Shown here: positions 1 to 12,425 of the stretch, piece by piece
Layout: every line of letters begins with the position of its first letter
How positions within the stretch are numbered: position 1 is the first letter of the stretch
Assembly (NCBI RefSeq): GCF_045679555.1
Contig: NC_092099.1
Span: forward strand, 14,832,076 to 14,896,075
DNA: 64,000 nt
Direction: 5' to 3'
Source: Salvelinus alpinus
Lineage: Eukaryota; Chordata; Actinopteri; Salmoniformes; Salmonidae
The notes under the pieces: model-generated
What the model saw: only the letters and a program-made list of their open reading frames with translations
Databases searched by the model: none
Told to the model about the DNA's origin: nothing
Translations under genes and position numbers: made by a program

Positions 1-345
1 CTGGCCACTTTAATAAATGGATTTAATAAAGGTATCACGAGTCACTTTAAATAATGCCATTTTAATAATGTTTACATATCTTACATTACTCATCTCATAT
101 GTATATACTGTATTTTATACCATATATTGCATCTTGCCTATGCCGCACGGCCATCGCACATCCATATATTTATATGTACATATTCTTATTCCATCACCTT
201 ACATTTGTGTGTATACGGTAGTCGTTGTGAATTTGTTAGATTACATGTTAGATATTATTGCACTGTCGGAACAGAAGCACAAGCATTTCGCTACATTCGC
301 ATTAACATTTGCTAACCATGTGACCAACAAAATTTGATTTGTCCT
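1..345 (+). mobile_element. LINE 3' end (non-LTR retrotransposon tail)
   Basis: The block matches, in order and with few changes, the 3' end of the longer LINE copy at 31320-31660 in this same window. Shared landmarks are the opening 'ctggccact..aataaatgg', the run 'aatgtttacatatcttacat', 'catttcgctaca' and the terminal '(aaataa)aatttgattt'. No coding potential is retained here. The upstream part of the element is outside the window or lost. Confidence 0.75.
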
Positions 346-349
346 GTTG

Positions 350-556
350 TAGGTGAACCTTCGCCCCAGTCTGAGGTCCTGAACACTCTCGAGCAGGTTT
401 TCATCAAGGATCTCGCTCTACTTTGATTCGTTCATCTTTGCCTCAATCCTGTCTAGTCTCCCAGTCCCTGCCGCTGAAAAACATCCCCACAGCATGCTTC
501 ACCGTAGGGATGGTGCCAGGTTCCTCCAGATGAGACGCTTGGCATTCAGGTCACAG
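350..556 (-). mobile_element. Tc1-like transposon fragment, antisense
   Basis: Read on the minus strand this resembles the stretch of the plus-strand Tc1 element at roughly 13800-13990 (the block around 'agatccttgatgaaaacctgctcc' and the GGSIM-type coding region). About 200 bp remain, with internal deletions. It is a relic with no usable reading frame. Confidence 0.7.
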
Positions 557-1427
557 AGTTAAAAAAAAAAAAAATTAGGTAAATACCAATTGAAATAGGA
601 CATTAATTAAACCGGTTTATAATTGACTTTCAGATTATCCATAAACTAATTTACTCTGCATTCATTTAAATAAAATTTAAATTGTTTTTGTGCTTTTGAT
701 TTTGTTCACTGCATTACCAAATAAATGAGTTTCATTTTCCATTTTATATCAATTAGATATGACATGTTGCTTAGCATATAGGTACAAAACACATACACCA
801 GGTGCAAGAAATGGGATACATTGGCATAATGCAAGAATTTGCATTACCACAATTCATTAACATAATATCAAAAGTCTAATGTATATAATCAATATATTTC
901 ATCACTGAGACAGAACATAAAACATATTTTGAGTTATAATTCTGTTGTGTGGAAATAATTGGAAATCAATCACTCAACTACAACAACTGTAGCAGGTACA
1001 ATTTTAATGTCCAACTAAGGAAGGTACAAATAAGTCATTTTTATGACAGTATTATTCACAGATTTTCATTTTATGGGTTTATACAACATAAAACTGTTTA
1101 ATTAAATATGTATATGTATGCATACACTCAACCAGACAAATAAATTATATTTGTCTCCTTACAAAAAGTGAGTTTTACATACATGGCATGTGAAACCCAT
1201 AATAAGCACACAACAACCAGAAGGTACTTCCTTGGCACGATAGTTGACCACTCCCTCAGCCCGATAATGGACCATCCCAGTGGTACTGTAAATGCATCAC
1301 ACTAACACATCTCACTGCACTGAGTCATGCTTATGACCTCCCTCTGACCTCTGATTTGGATAGACAAGTCCTTGGTAAAGCCAACCTGGGGCAACATGTT
1401 GGTCCGAGCAGGGACCGTGGTGGTAGA
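557..1427. other. AT-rich stretch downstream of METTL8, no gene seen
   Basis: No exon, repeat family or open frame could be recognised. It lies just beyond the METTL8 stop codon, so its right part is expected to carry the METTL8 3' UTR. No canonical AATAAA was confidently placed on the minus strand. Confidence 0.4.
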
Positions 1428-4400
1428 CTACAATGGTGGTGCTAGTGGTTGAGGTTTTTTAAACTTGCTTTGCATCCACACTCTGCGCATTACAACTTTC
1501 TTCCCTCTGTTCACCTGTAGTCGCCTATCCTCCAGATTCTGAATTTCTTCCAAACCAGCATTGGAAAATAAACTGTGAACTTCATCTGTGGAAAGAGTAA
1601 CATAATAATACCATCACACATTAATTACCACCACTAAATTATTTGACATTAGATTTGAAATAATGTCTACACACAATATTCACAGAGACTTTTGAATCAT
1701 TTTACCTTTTGTGAAGAAATAAACACAAGTTCCATCTCCCCTTGAGTAGAAATTCTCTGACAAGCATCGACCTGTTGATCAGAGAAAAGATCTCACTGTC
1801 ATTATTAACAAATAGCCACTTTAGACAATAAAATGTATTCACTACTAAGTATAAACTGCCTACCTATTTCAAATGATTATGATCTGCTGTTTTTCCCCTT
1901 TTAATTATATTTATTTCCTCTGTAAAGTGTATACTTTGTGAAAATGCACTTTATCTAAAGTTAAGATTAGAATGGCACCTTTTTTAAACCGTAGTTGTGA
2001 TAGGTCATATCTGCCATAATCCCGGAAGAGTAGTATCCCTCCGGGTTTCAGGAATTGAGACAACCGGGTCACAACTCCTTGGACTCTGTCAATGAAATCA
2101 ATCAAATGACAAACCAACCAATCAATTAATCAGTTCCCTTCTCAAAACAACGTTTGAATTTGCAAAGGTATGATACACAAAATTGGGCAGTCGACGCAAA
2201 ACTGCATAAGGACAGTAAGACACATTTTCAGAGATGTTCATTTTATCATTCCAGAGCAAGGCTTCCCAGGAAATTAACATATACAGTACTGTACAAGCTG
2301 TAAGGCTTTGCAAGGGAGAAAAGGGGTAAGAATTTGACTGTACTCTCCTCCCCAATGTTAGCTGTTCAAATGTACAGTAGCATCTCAGCTAACATACAGT
2401 GCACTCAGAAATGATTCAGACCTCATGACTTTTTCCAGATTTTGTTACGTTTCAGCCTTATTCTAAAATGTATTACGGTTTTTTTTCCCGCTCATAAATC
2501 TACATCTTTGTCATTATGGGGTATTGTGTGTAGACGTAACAAAATGGGTAAAAAGGGAAGAGGTCTGAATACTTTCAGAATACACTGTATGTGATGTCTG
2601 ACAGAAAGTTAGTGAGCATATTTCAAAATCACACAGTTATACACCCACAGAAAATGCCTGCAGTAGAAGCCTTTTGACTTTGTCTTATTATGTGACTGAT
2701 AAATACAGTAACAAGCTGCTTCTAATGACTGAAGCGGATCAGCAATCAATGGCCCATTGTAGAGACAATATGCTCCATGATACTCCTGGCACTACACTCA
2801 ATACTCACTTAGAGCTCAATAACAACCTGAACCATTAAAGATTTTACACAGCAAGAAAATGGCAGGTGGTACTGAGATGAAACCCCAGGACAGTACCAAC
2901 TTACCTCTACATCAAATATAAAATGAAAAGTGATGGAATACAGGAAAATCTATTACGGCTTGCTGTGAGAGCTGGCTGGCAGCCAGCCCATATCCATAAT
3001 TCTAATCAGCTGCAATCTTCAGGGGCCTCAGTATGAAGTGAAATGTCACTGTTTGTTACAAAAAGCAAGCATCCAAGTACCCAGAGCAAATGGATCTGCA
3101 GTTAGACTTAATGCCATTTTGAAGTGAATCATAAATAGACTGCGAATAGGCACATACAGTACTGTATGAGGGGAAAGGGGGATACCTCGTCAGTTGTACA
3201 ACTGAATGCATTCAACTGATGTGTCTTCTGCATTTAACCCAACCCCTCTGAAACAGAGAGGTGCGGGGGGCTGCCTTAAATCATCAGCCACGTCATTGGC
3301 GCCAGGGGAGCAGTTGTTGTTGGGGATTAACTGCCTTGCTCAGGGGCAGAACAACAGATTTTTACCTTGTCGGCTCGGGGATTCAATCCAGCAACCTTTC
3401 GGTTACTAACCCAACACACCTACCTGCCAGGCTCCCATATTCTGTGCTACTTTTAAATGGCTACATGAACAGCACACCAGAGCTTACATCCTAAACTGAT
3501 CTCAGTCAGCATGCTATTTCAATGGGTATTTTGCTTACTCACTTGCAACTGCCTTATTATACAAAACATTTGCAATTAGCAAATGCATATAATCTGTATA
3601 AATAAACCCAGAATGTTCTTGATTCAAAACACACACGTTAGTACAAAATAGCATATCCTCAGTGTGAGAGAAGGCCTGTTTTTGGAGGGTGGAGAGTTAG
3701 ATTAGTAATGACATTCAGACAAAGCATGGGGAGGTGATAAATGAGAGTTGGCGCTCCTGCCTTTGTCTCCTAAACATCACCTACCGCTCGGGGTGAATGG
3801 AGGACAGCACGAAGACCAGCAGAATAACATCCAGGCTCAGTGGAGGGAACGGAAAGGAGCCCACCTCGTCACAGACGTCCTGAACAAAGGCGTGACACAC
3901 AGACTGGTCATAGTCTGGGTGGTCCTACATGGGGAAAAAGAGGGGACTAAGTGGCCTCTGATTCCAAATAGCACAATGATATCAATATGTTAACAATTAA
4001 ACTCATTAATTGGTTAAATGTAGTGGATAGCTTAAAACCTACTGTTGAGCTCTTATGATGGCAATTTGGATTTCTTAAAATTCTTGCTTAATTCACACAA
4101 AAAAATGGCCCTGAATGTATTAACAAGCTCCTCAAAGATTTTTTTTTTTTAAATTAAAAAGTATTTTATTTAACTTGGCAAGTCAGTTAAGAACAAATTC
4201 TTATTTACAATGACGGCCCACTTGATCAGGGGCAGAACGACAGATTTTTACCTTGTCAGCTCGGGGATTCGATCTAGCAACCTTTCGGTTACTGGCCCAA
4301 CGCTCTAACCACAAGGCTACCTGCCACCATAACAAATTCTACAGTTAGTTACGAAACCAATATGGCGCTGCATTGGATAGGAGCTGTCTTACGGGCTCCT

Positions 4401-7400
4401 GACCAATTCTGCTATTTTATGTGTTTCTTAACGCTGATCGTAATTTTGTTTTAAACTTATTTCTCCGCCATCATTTCCTATGACCGGAAACAGATTCTGG
4501 ACACCTCGATTTCGAAAGAGAGGCAGGCGAGGCGGCATCCTGACGAGACTACGTCTGCAAGCAAAAAGACCGTCATTGCCCTCTGTTCTATTGGCGAACA
4601 TGCAATCACTGGAGAACAAACTGGATGAGCTCCGTTCAAGACTATCCTATTAAAAGGACCTGAAGAACGGTAATATTCTATGTTTCTCAGAGTTGTGGCT
4701 GAACGAGGACATGGATAATATACATCTCACTGGTTTATCTATACATCTATACCGGATGGCAGACTCGGGTAAGACGAAGGGAGGAGGGGTGTGTCTCTTT
4801 GTTACAACAACTGGTACGCGATCTCTAATGTTAAGGAAGTCTCAAGTTATTGCGCGCCTTAGTTAGAATACCTCATGATAAGCTGCAGACTATTTACCAA
4901 TTTATGTAATGTTTTTTCCCCGTAGCTGTCTATTTACCACCACAGTCCGATGCTGGCTTTAAGACCAAGCTGTATAGGGCCATAAGCAAAAAATAAAATA
5001 AAAATACATCCACTGGCGGCGTTTCTCATGGCCAGTGATTTTAATGCAGGGAAACTGAAATCCTTTTAACAAAATTTTTACCAGTGTCACCTGTGCAACT
5101 AGAAGTGACAAAACTGTAAATCACTTTTACTCCACATACAAAAATGCATACAAGGCCCTCCAAGCCCTTCATTTGGCAAATTAGACCACAACTCTATCCT
5201 CCTGCTTCCTGCTTACAAGCAAAAACTCAAACAGGAAGTACCGGTGACGCGCTCAATACGGAAGTGGTATGATGAAGCAGATACTAAGCTACAGGACTGT
5301 TTTGCTAGCACTGACTGGAATATGTTCCGGGATTAATCCAATAACATTGAGGAGTTTACCACATCAGCCACCGGCTTCATTAATAACCAGAACCAGAAGC
5401 CATGGATTACAGGCAATATCCACACTGAGCTGAAGGCTAGAGCTCCCGCTTTTAAGGAGCGGGACACTAATCCGGACGCTTATAATAAATCCCCCTACGA
5501 CCTCCGACGAGCCGTCAGGCAAAGCGTCAATACAGGACTAAGATTGAATTCTACTACGCTGGCTCTGAGGCTCAACGGATGTCGCACGGCTTGCATACTA
5601 TCACGAATTACAAAGGGAAACCTAGCCGCGAGCTGCCCTATGCCGCGAGCCTACCAGACGAGCTAAATGCCTTTTATGCTCGGTTCCAGGCAAGGAACAC
5701 TGAACAATGCATGAGTGCACCAGCTGTTCCGGACGATCTCGCTCTCTGTAGCCAATGTGAGTAAGACCTTTAAACAGGATAACAATTGCAAGGCCACGGG
5801 GCCAAACGGAATACCAGGACGCGCACTCAGAGCATGTGTTGACCAGCTGGCAAGTGTCTTCACTGACATTTTCAACCTATCCCTCACCCAGTCTGTAATA
5901 CCAACTTGTTTCAAGCAGACCACCATAGTGCCTGTGCCCAAGAACGCCAAGGTAACCTGCCTAAATGACTATCATCCCTGTATATAGCCAGGTTATTTTT
6001 ACTCATTATTGTTATTTGTTATTCACTGTTTATGTATTCCTCGTGTCATTATTATACATTTTTCTTATCTTAAACTCTGCATTGTTGGAAAAGTACTCGT
6101 AAGAAAGTTTAAGAAGCATGTGACATTTTTTTTTCTTCTTTTTTTTCTTTTGACAAACCTACATCGAATATGCATTATGTGAGAATGTAATTATTTTCAT
6201 AATTAGAAGAAAAAGATCCCAAGGCATTAAAAACTATTATTCACTTATTTTCTTACATTTACTGAAAAAACATTAGCATTATCAGGTTAAAAGGGGATGA
6301 ATAATACTCCTGGAAACTGAACCACTCCCCCCTAAAACAAATAAGCAGTTGTGGCAAGACCTTATACTAAATCACCACTAAAAGGTGCATATAACTGAAG
6401 GCACCCGTAAACACACCAGTACTTTACAGTATAGTTTGAAATAATTACATAATTGAACTATTATGAGGTTGTTACTTCAAGCCAGCAATAGTATTAGCAA
6501 TGTGAACAAACTAGGTGTGTTCCTAGTGTTTCATGAGTAGATACGTAGCATTAATTGAGCAACATCATATTAAGCTCTTAAATAGACTTGGACAGGATTG
6601 CACCCATAAATCGCAAAGCAACTGACAACAGAGAAGGATAAATGTAACAACCTCTAATGAGGGCACACAGTCTGTTCCTAGTAGACTGCTCTAGTCTCAG
6701 ATTAAAGATAAATGCCCTGCATCTCAAGGACTCTATGCAATAATGTCAAGGACTGCTGGTCATGGCCATTTGATAAAAGACTGTAAATTACAAGAGCATC
6801 AAATGTCCACCAGGCCTCAAATCAAGCAAGGTGAGATGCCTAACATTTTGAGTAGAAGAGAAGGATAATGTGAAAAACAAGACAAACAAGTAGCTTGACC
6901 GTGATGTAATAACCTGTTTGGAATTATTCAATTTCGACCAGATTTCAACCTGTTTGTAATGATGTTATTTCACCCAGATTTCAACCTGTTTTCAATGTTT
7001 GTTTGTAAGAATCTCGCTTGTTTGGAAAATTGTATCTAGATCTTAAAGAGAGCTTACCTTGACCAGCTGGACAGCACGAGGGGAAAAGTCACAGCAGTAT
7101 AAGAATGCCCCTGTGTCTCTATAAGACAGCAACACAGATAGGGAACTTGTCAGCTTAATTTCATATCATTTTCACCACAAACACACCAATACAAAACAAA
7201 AAGGTAAAGTGCCTTCAGAAAGTATTCATAGTCCTTGACTTATTCCACATTTCGTTGTGTTTCAGCCTGAATTCAAAATTGAATAAATAGATCCTCACCC
7301 ATCTACACACAATACCACTAATGAAAGTGAAAAATAGCTTTTAGAAATGTTTGCAAATTTATTGAAAACGAAATACAGAAATATCTCATTTACATAAGTA

Positions 7401-9925
7401 TTCACACCCCATAGTGTTCACCTATGGGGAATCATCTTTGGCAGCGATTACAGCTGTGAGTCTATGAGCTTTGCACAACTGGATTGTACAATATTTTCAC
7501 ATTATTCTTGTTAAATTCTTCAAATTTTGTCAAGTTGATCATTGCTAAAACTGCAATTTTCAAGTCACAAATTCAACTTTGTAACTGTTTTAAAGTCACC
7601 ATTGGCCTCAGGGTGAAATCCCAGAGCAGTTTCCTTCCTCTCTAGCAACTGAGTAAGAAAGTACACCTGTATCTTTGTAGTTACTGGGTGCATTGATACA
7701 CCAGCCAAAGTGTAATTAATATCTTCACCATGTTCAAAGGGATATTCAATGTCTGCTTTTTTTCTTACCCATCTACCAATAGGCGCCCTTCAATGCAAGG
7801 CATTTGAAAACCACCCTGGTGTTTGTAGTTGAATCTGTGTTTGAAATGCACTGCTCGGCTGAGGGACCTACAGATATTTGTATGTGTGGGGACCAGAGAT
7901 GAGGTAGTCACTCAAAAATCATGTTAAACATGATTATTGCAGGGCCTCCCGGGTGGCGCAGTGGTCTAAGGCACTGCATCGCAGTGCAAGCTGTGCCACC
8001 AGATTCTGGGTTCGAGCCCAGGCTCTGTTGCAGCTGGCCGCGACCGGGAGGTCCATGGCGCGACGCACAATTGGTCCAGCGTCGTCCGGGTTAGGGAGGG
8101 TTTGGCCGTATCCTTGTCTCATTGCACACTAGCGACTCCTGTGGTGGGCCGGGCGCAGTGCACGCATAACAGGGGCTGAATACTTACTGACTCAAGATTT
8201 TTATTTCATTCATTTGTAAAAATGTCAAAAAATATAATTCCACTTTGACATTATGGGGTATTATTGTGTGTTGGCCCGTGACACAAAATCTAAATGTAAT
8301 CCATTTTAAATTCAGGCTGTAACACAACAAAACGTGGAAAAAGTCAAGGGGTGTGGAGTAGGGATACAAGTTAAGTGTATAATGACAGGTAGACTTAACT
8401 GTATAAGATCTACAGTAGCAATCAGTAAATATTTACTGAACAAAATAGCTCTTAATCACCCACCCAGCAGGGAGACTGAGGGACTAATACATTGGCTATC
8501 AGATAACATGCTTTCCATTTCATTGAAGAGTCATTCATAGGGTTATGCATGCAGTCCAAGGTTAAACACTTCCTACTCGTTACTTTCCTCTCCTAGCCTT
8601 GCCAAGTCCTCTGGACAAAATGTTCTATGCAAGATGACATCATGCTTTGGAACAGGTTGTCTGCATAACAAAGTAAAAATCAAAACATTTGCCTTCAAGA
8701 GAGACAATGTTATTCCAGAATAGTTTATTTTTATTTTTTATTTTATCTACCATTGAACACCACAGGTTCAGTTTGTGATGTCATGCATCAACACATTCTT
8801 CTGATCTGAGTGTATAACAATTTAAAAGACAATGAAACTAAATCAAATATATGTAATGATGTTATACTTACTTAATAGAGCTGACAATAGGATACACACT
8901 GTTACCAGCCCCACATCCAACCTATGACAAAAATAACATTCTGTCAAAATAGACGACATTTGACTCAACTACTAGCCAGTGAAATCAACACCAAAGTTCT
9001 ACCTACACAGAAGCATTCGAACTACATAATATATGAACAAGTGTGGGAGGTGAGGAATAAAAGCAAGATGAAAATACCTCTAAGATCCTGAAAGTTGCAT
9101 GTTCGCCTGGGAAAGAGCTGGTCTGCCTGGCAGCCCCTGCAGTGTCTCTCCCATCTTGATTACAGGACTGCTGGCAATCACTAGTCAGTGGATCTATGTG
9201 CTGATGACTGGGTGCATGTTGCCACTGCTGGCCCATCTCTTTCTCCCTGCCGGACACACCAGGCTCTGGGCATGGGGCACGCAGCCCACACGGTCTCTCC
9301 TCAGTAGCACTGCTCTCTAGCCCCAAAGGAAGAAGCTCTGGGAACTCCAAGAACAGCCACTTGCGATCTTTAAAGAACTTGTCCTGGTGCATCTCATAAA
9401 AGCTATCCCAGTATTTACAGGCGTCTATGTCATATTTGCCTTAGTGGGAGATGAAGAACAAAAACAAAATAAATATTTGTTTTCATACAATCAAAATTAA
9501 GAACATAATTTGCTAGGAACGTTTAGAAAAGGGCTACCTTGCTCTTCTAATGGAATGCGTAAGCTAGAATTATCGTCTGCCTTTTGTCTGGCTTTTTCTT
9601 TCTCTTCCTCAGACCATTTCACATGGTCCCTAAAACACAATAATGTCAACATGAACGTACTGTATGCTTGATCCAAAATACACTGCTGTGCCCTTTGACA
9701 CAGCATATTATCAACTTCAGACTTCACATTGAAAGTTGCATTCAATCAAAATAATAGATGTGCAAACGCATACCACATGTTATGCTGGAAGACGTCCTCA
9801 GGGTTGGTCAGAATCCTCGCTCCCAAAGGAGCGGGGGGTTGTCCCCCTCTGCTGTTTAGTCTGCAGGGAACCCTGCCCCAAACCATAGCCACTGAGGCTA
9901 GGGAGAGGCGTCGTAATCCTCTCAT
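1428..9925 (-). CDS. mettl8: METTL8, tRNA N3-methylcytidine methyltransferase (complete, 9 coding exons)
   Basis: Minus-strand coding exons: 9925-9774, 9629-9538, 9439-9078, 8921-8872, 7118-7058, 3924-3785, 2085-1979, 1771-1706 and 1585-1428. They total 1188 nt, an uninterrupted 395-residue frame, and every junction is GT-AG with compatible phase. The N-terminus is basic and lacks acidic residues for about 45 residues, as expected for a mitochondrial presequence. Then come FKDRKWL (about 104-110), the SAM-binding motif I VGCGAGN (203-209), [11 protein letters not shown] (274-284) and RDYGRYD (307-313). In mammals METTL8 makes m3C32 in mitochondrial tRNA-Thr and tRNA-Ser(UCN). Length is close to the human protein (about 400 aa). 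METTL2 is the alternative family member; the presequence-like start and the DCAF17-CYBRD1-DYNC1I2 neighbourhood favour METTL8. No disabling change was seen. Any upstream non-coding exon was not found. Confidence 0.93.
2397..2587. mobile_element. Short Tc1-derived MITE in METTL8 intron
   Basis: About 190 bp with inverted ends (opening 'cagtgcactcagaaatgatt', closing 'gaatactttcagaatacactg') flanked by TA on both sides (2395-2396 and 2588-2589). The ends match those of the longer Tc1-type element at 12945-14476. The transposase region is deleted. Confidence 0.8.
3172..3432 (-). mobile_element. tRNA-derived SINE (antisense)
   Basis: On the minus strand it has the body shared with copies at 12178-12425 and 23868-24030: a promoter-like head with 'ggttgctggattgaatcccc', the 'ggcagccccccgcacctctc' core and the tail 'acaactgactaggtatc'. 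It lies within a METTL8 intron. Confidence 0.75.
4141..4327 (-). mobile_element. tRNA-derived SINE, variant tail (antisense)
   Basis: The head is the same as the SINE at 3172-3432 ('gttagagcgttgggccagta' on the minus strand), but the tail reads 'ttgacttgccaagttaaata'. The same variant is found at 46337-46531. It lies within a METTL8 intron. Confidence 0.7.
4440..6130 (+). mobile_element. Decayed LINE (endonuclease region plus 3' tail) in METTL8 intron
   Basis: The plus strand shows broken pieces of an apurinic-endonuclease-type domain around 4590-4850 (for example [14 protein letters not shown] and [12 protein letters not shown]). Linker fragments follow up to about 5980 ([23 protein letters not shown]). 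The element then jumps to the 3' tail (ccctgtatatagcc.., ctctgcattgttggaaaag), with the reverse transcriptase core missing. Multiple stops and frameshifts are present. Confidence 0.65.
6131..7057. other. METTL8 intron sequence, nothing recognised
   Basis: AT-rich intron sequence on the 5'-LINE side of METTL8 exon 5. No open frame, RNA gene or known repeat was identified. Confidence 0.4.
7207..8353. mobile_element. Non-autonomous Tc1-type element carrying a SINE
   Basis: The ends are inverted: 'gtgccttcagaaagtattca' on the left and 'aacgtggaaaaagtcaaggg' on the right. The two sides also carry an inverted pair around 'cctgaattcaaaat' and 'attttaaattcagg'. The transposase is absent, and the middle holds a tRNA-Leu-like SINE (7943-8165). 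The right end is clipped before the expected terminal repeat. Confidence 0.7.
7943..8165 (+). mobile_element. tRNA-Leu-like SINE (SlmI type), 3' truncated
   Basis: The head 'gcagtggtctaaggcactgc' resembles the A box region of tRNA-Leu, and 'gggttcgagcccaggctc' resembles a B box. It continues through 'ggcgcagtgcac', then stops relative to the full copy at 10965-11381. The SlmI name is from memory of salmonid SINE families. It is not a tRNA gene, because no cloverleaf follows. Confidence 0.7.
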
Positions 9926-10029
9926 TTAGACTATGGATTGGGAAAACCAGGCAAGAAACCAATCAATCCATTTTAATTATGGAATACTTAGCCCATTCAA
10001 ATAGACTGTAAATGGTATTAAACATTACA

Positions 10030-10312
10030 AATCGGTGGTTCCAGCCCTGAATGCCGATTGGCTGACAGCAGTGGTATATCAGACCGTTTTTCCACGGGTA
10101 TGACAAAACATTTATCTTTACTGCTCTAATTACGTTGGTAACCAGTTTATAATAGCAATAAGGTACCGCGGGGGTTTGTGGAATATGGCCAATATACCAT
10201 AACTAAGGGCTGTGTCCAGGCACTCTGCAATGTGTTGTGCCTAAGAGCAGCCATGGTATATTGGCTATATACCACACCCCCTCATGCCTTATTGCTTAAT
10301 TATACCATCTAT
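10030..10312. mobile_element. Interspersed repeat with internal palindrome upstream of METTL8
   Basis: The block contains inverted copies of 'ggccaatataccata' and 'tatggtatattggc', which fold back around 10180-10270. It matches a repeat I recall as abundant in salmonid genomic DNA. The class is undetermined; possible TTAA flanks were seen but are not convincing. Confidence 0.45.
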
Positions 10313-10363
10313 TCACGAAGCTGTCTGCCGCCTGAAGGGATTTTGCCGACGCTCCCCAAAATG

Positions 10364-10724
10364 TTCTGTCTAAACGCAAATACGCCTCCGCACGCGATAC
10401 AGTTTTGGAAACACTTGGAATGTAACTTTCGTGTAAGCGAGAAATCATTTTTATACAAAATATACACTTATTGTGTGCAGTTTAGGAAAGTTGCACCTGG
10501 CTGTATTTTGAGAAACACAGGAAATGTGCAATGGAATGGTCCAATGGAAATGCAATCGCAAGGTGAGAGGATGTGTCGTAGCCGAGGCGATGTGTGAAAA
10601 CAGCCGGGTGCATCTTTGCATTTTTTGTACTTGAAAGATTCTTTCTCGCTTATATGAAAGTTAAGTTCCAAAGGTAACCAAAACTATATCACAAGTGAGG
10701 CGTATTTTCGTTTAGACACAAAAC
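10364..10724. repeat. Long hairpin (imperfect palindrome), MITE-like
   Basis: The left arm begins 'gtctaaacgcaaatacgcct' and the right arm ends with its near complement 'aggcgtattttcgtttagac'. Pairing continues inward through 'aactttcgtgtaagcgag' against 'ctcgcttatatgaaagtt' and 'gcacctggctgt' against 'acagccgggtgc'. That leaves a loop of roughly 80 nt near 10513-10595. It sits about 440 bp upstream of the METTL8 start codon. Confidence 0.75.
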
Positions 10725-10964
10725 GTCAGGATTAAACAGAGCGTCAGGATTGTAGTTCACGAGGGAGCCAGCTGTGATCGGTACCATCAGCTGAGAACTC
10801 AAGCGGGGCTGCCTGTAAACTAGGTATACCCCACTTGGGTTATTGAGAGCTACCCAAATTGTACCATCAAATTTTGATTAATCATAATGACAAGTCTGGG
10901 CAATTCCACAGTAACGGAATTGAGCTGAGACTCTGATTTTTCACTCAAAATGTACGCCAAACAA

Positions 10965-11381
10965 GGCCTCCCGGGTGGCGCAGTGGTCTAAGGCACTGCA
11001 TCGCAGTGCTAGCTGAGCCGCCAGAGACTCTGAGACTCAGAGTCGCAGCCGGCCGCGACCGGGAGGCCCATGGGGCGGCGCACAATTGGCCTAGCGTCGT
11101 CCGGGTTAGGGAGGGTTTGGCCGGCAGGGATATTCTTGTCTCATCGCGCACTAGTGACTCCTGTGGCGGGCCGGGCGCAGTGCGCGCTGACCAGGTCGCT
11201 AGGTGTACGGTGTTTCCTCCAAAACATTGGTGCGGCTGGCTTCCAGGTTGGATGTGTTAAGAAGCAGTGCGGCTTGGTTGGGTTGTGTTTTCGGAGGACG
11301 CATGGCTCTCGACCTTCGCCTCTCCCGAGTCCGTGCGGGAGTTGCAGCGACAAGACAGTAACTATTATTTTTTATTTTTTT
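10965..11381 (+). mobile_element. Full-length tRNA-Leu-like SINE with 17-bp target-site duplication
   Basis: Head, B box and a long body ('gtgtttcctccaaaacattg', 'ttttcggaggacgcatggct') end in a T-rich tail. The 17-bp sequence aaatgtacgccaaacaa flanks it exactly at 10948-10964 and 11382-11398. This marks insertion by LINE-type target-primed reverse transcription. Confidence 0.88.
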
Positions 11382-11939
11382 AAATGTACGCCAAACAAAA
11401 ACCATTGATTTCAAAGTCTAACAAATCACAACGACTACTTTTAACAATTTAAAAACTTAACATTTTACAAAAACACATTTACCAGAAGAACTGTGCAGAT
11501 GCAAATTTGGTAACAGAATTTTGGTAAAATCTTCCTCTATTATTTGTGTTCATGTTTCCCAAAAACTGAAATATCTGCTCCAAATTCAAATTCAACAATG
11601 TCTGCAGAAAGAGTGGGGTGTCAGCTATGACATGGCAAATTGACTATTTAATGAACTACAGTAAGTGGATTTACACCCGGTAATGGCATTGCAGTAATAG
11701 AATTTAATTATGGGTCCCTGATCTACACATGCATAATTATGGATATAAAATGGCATTCTCTTCATGGTGAAGTATCCTAAAAAGGTACACAAAAAGGTAT
11801 AAATATGTAATATCATCCATATTTGGGTACTATTCTACACACTGGCTGTTTTAATGAGCTAGAGCTGCCCCCAAATAAGGACAAATTTGGTTGGTCTGGA
11901 CAGTCTAGGTTTCACATGTTTGGACATCAAAATACAGCA

Positions 11940-12175
11940 TAGAGCTCAGTAGAGTACAGTACAATACAGAACTGTAGAGTTCAGTACAGTAAAGTAAATT
12001 ATAGTACAGTAGATTATATTGTACTCGACTAGTACTGTGAACCGTACTGAACTCTACAGTACTGTACTGATCTATACACTACTTTTCCTTACTGTACTCT
12101 ATTCTATTGTGCTTACTGTACTGAACTATTCTCCACTTTACTCTACTGAACTATACTAATTTTCTTTAGTGTACT
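11940..12175. repeat. Simple TACAGT/ACTGTA fold-back tract
   Basis: Low-complexity DNA built on 'tacagtacag' and its complement. It contains a perfect 16-nt inverted pair, ctgtagagttcagtac near 11972-11987 and gtactgaactctacag near 12044-12059. No known transposon ends were recognised. Confidence 0.6.
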
Positions 12176-12177
12176 AC

Positions 12178-12425
12178 GCTGTAGCCTAGTGGTTAGAGCA
12201 TTGGGCCAGTAACCAAAAGGTTGGTGGATCGAATCCCCGAGCCAACAAGGTAAAAATCTGTCGTTCTGCCCCTGAGCAAGGCAGTTAACCCACTGTTCCC
12301 CGGGTGCTGAAGACGTGGATGTCGATTAAGGCAGCCCCCCGCACCTCTCTGATTCAGAGGGGTTGGGTTAAATTCTGAAGACACATTTCAGTTGAAGGCA
12401 TTCATTTGTACAACTCCCTTTCCCT
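12178..12425 (+). mobile_element. tRNA-derived SINE
   Basis: Plus-strand copy of the family seen reversed at 3172-3432. It has the head 'agtggttagagcattgggcc', 'ggatcgaatccccgag', the core 'aaggcagccccccgcacctc' and the tail 'gttgaaggcattcatttgta'. Confidence 0.78.

Noticed and set aside
5663-5987. Small host gene in METTL8 intron 5
   Set aside because: The translated pieces ([17 protein letters not shown]) are LINE linker sequence also seen near 30105.
7943-8165. Possible tRNA-Leu gene
   Set aside because: The A and B box match belongs to a SINE present in several copies. There is no acceptor-stem pairing and it continues into a SINE body.
11006-11408. Open frames of 70-112 codons on both strands
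   Set aside because: They lie wholly inside the SINE at 10965-11381, and the 17-bp duplication shows it is an insertion.
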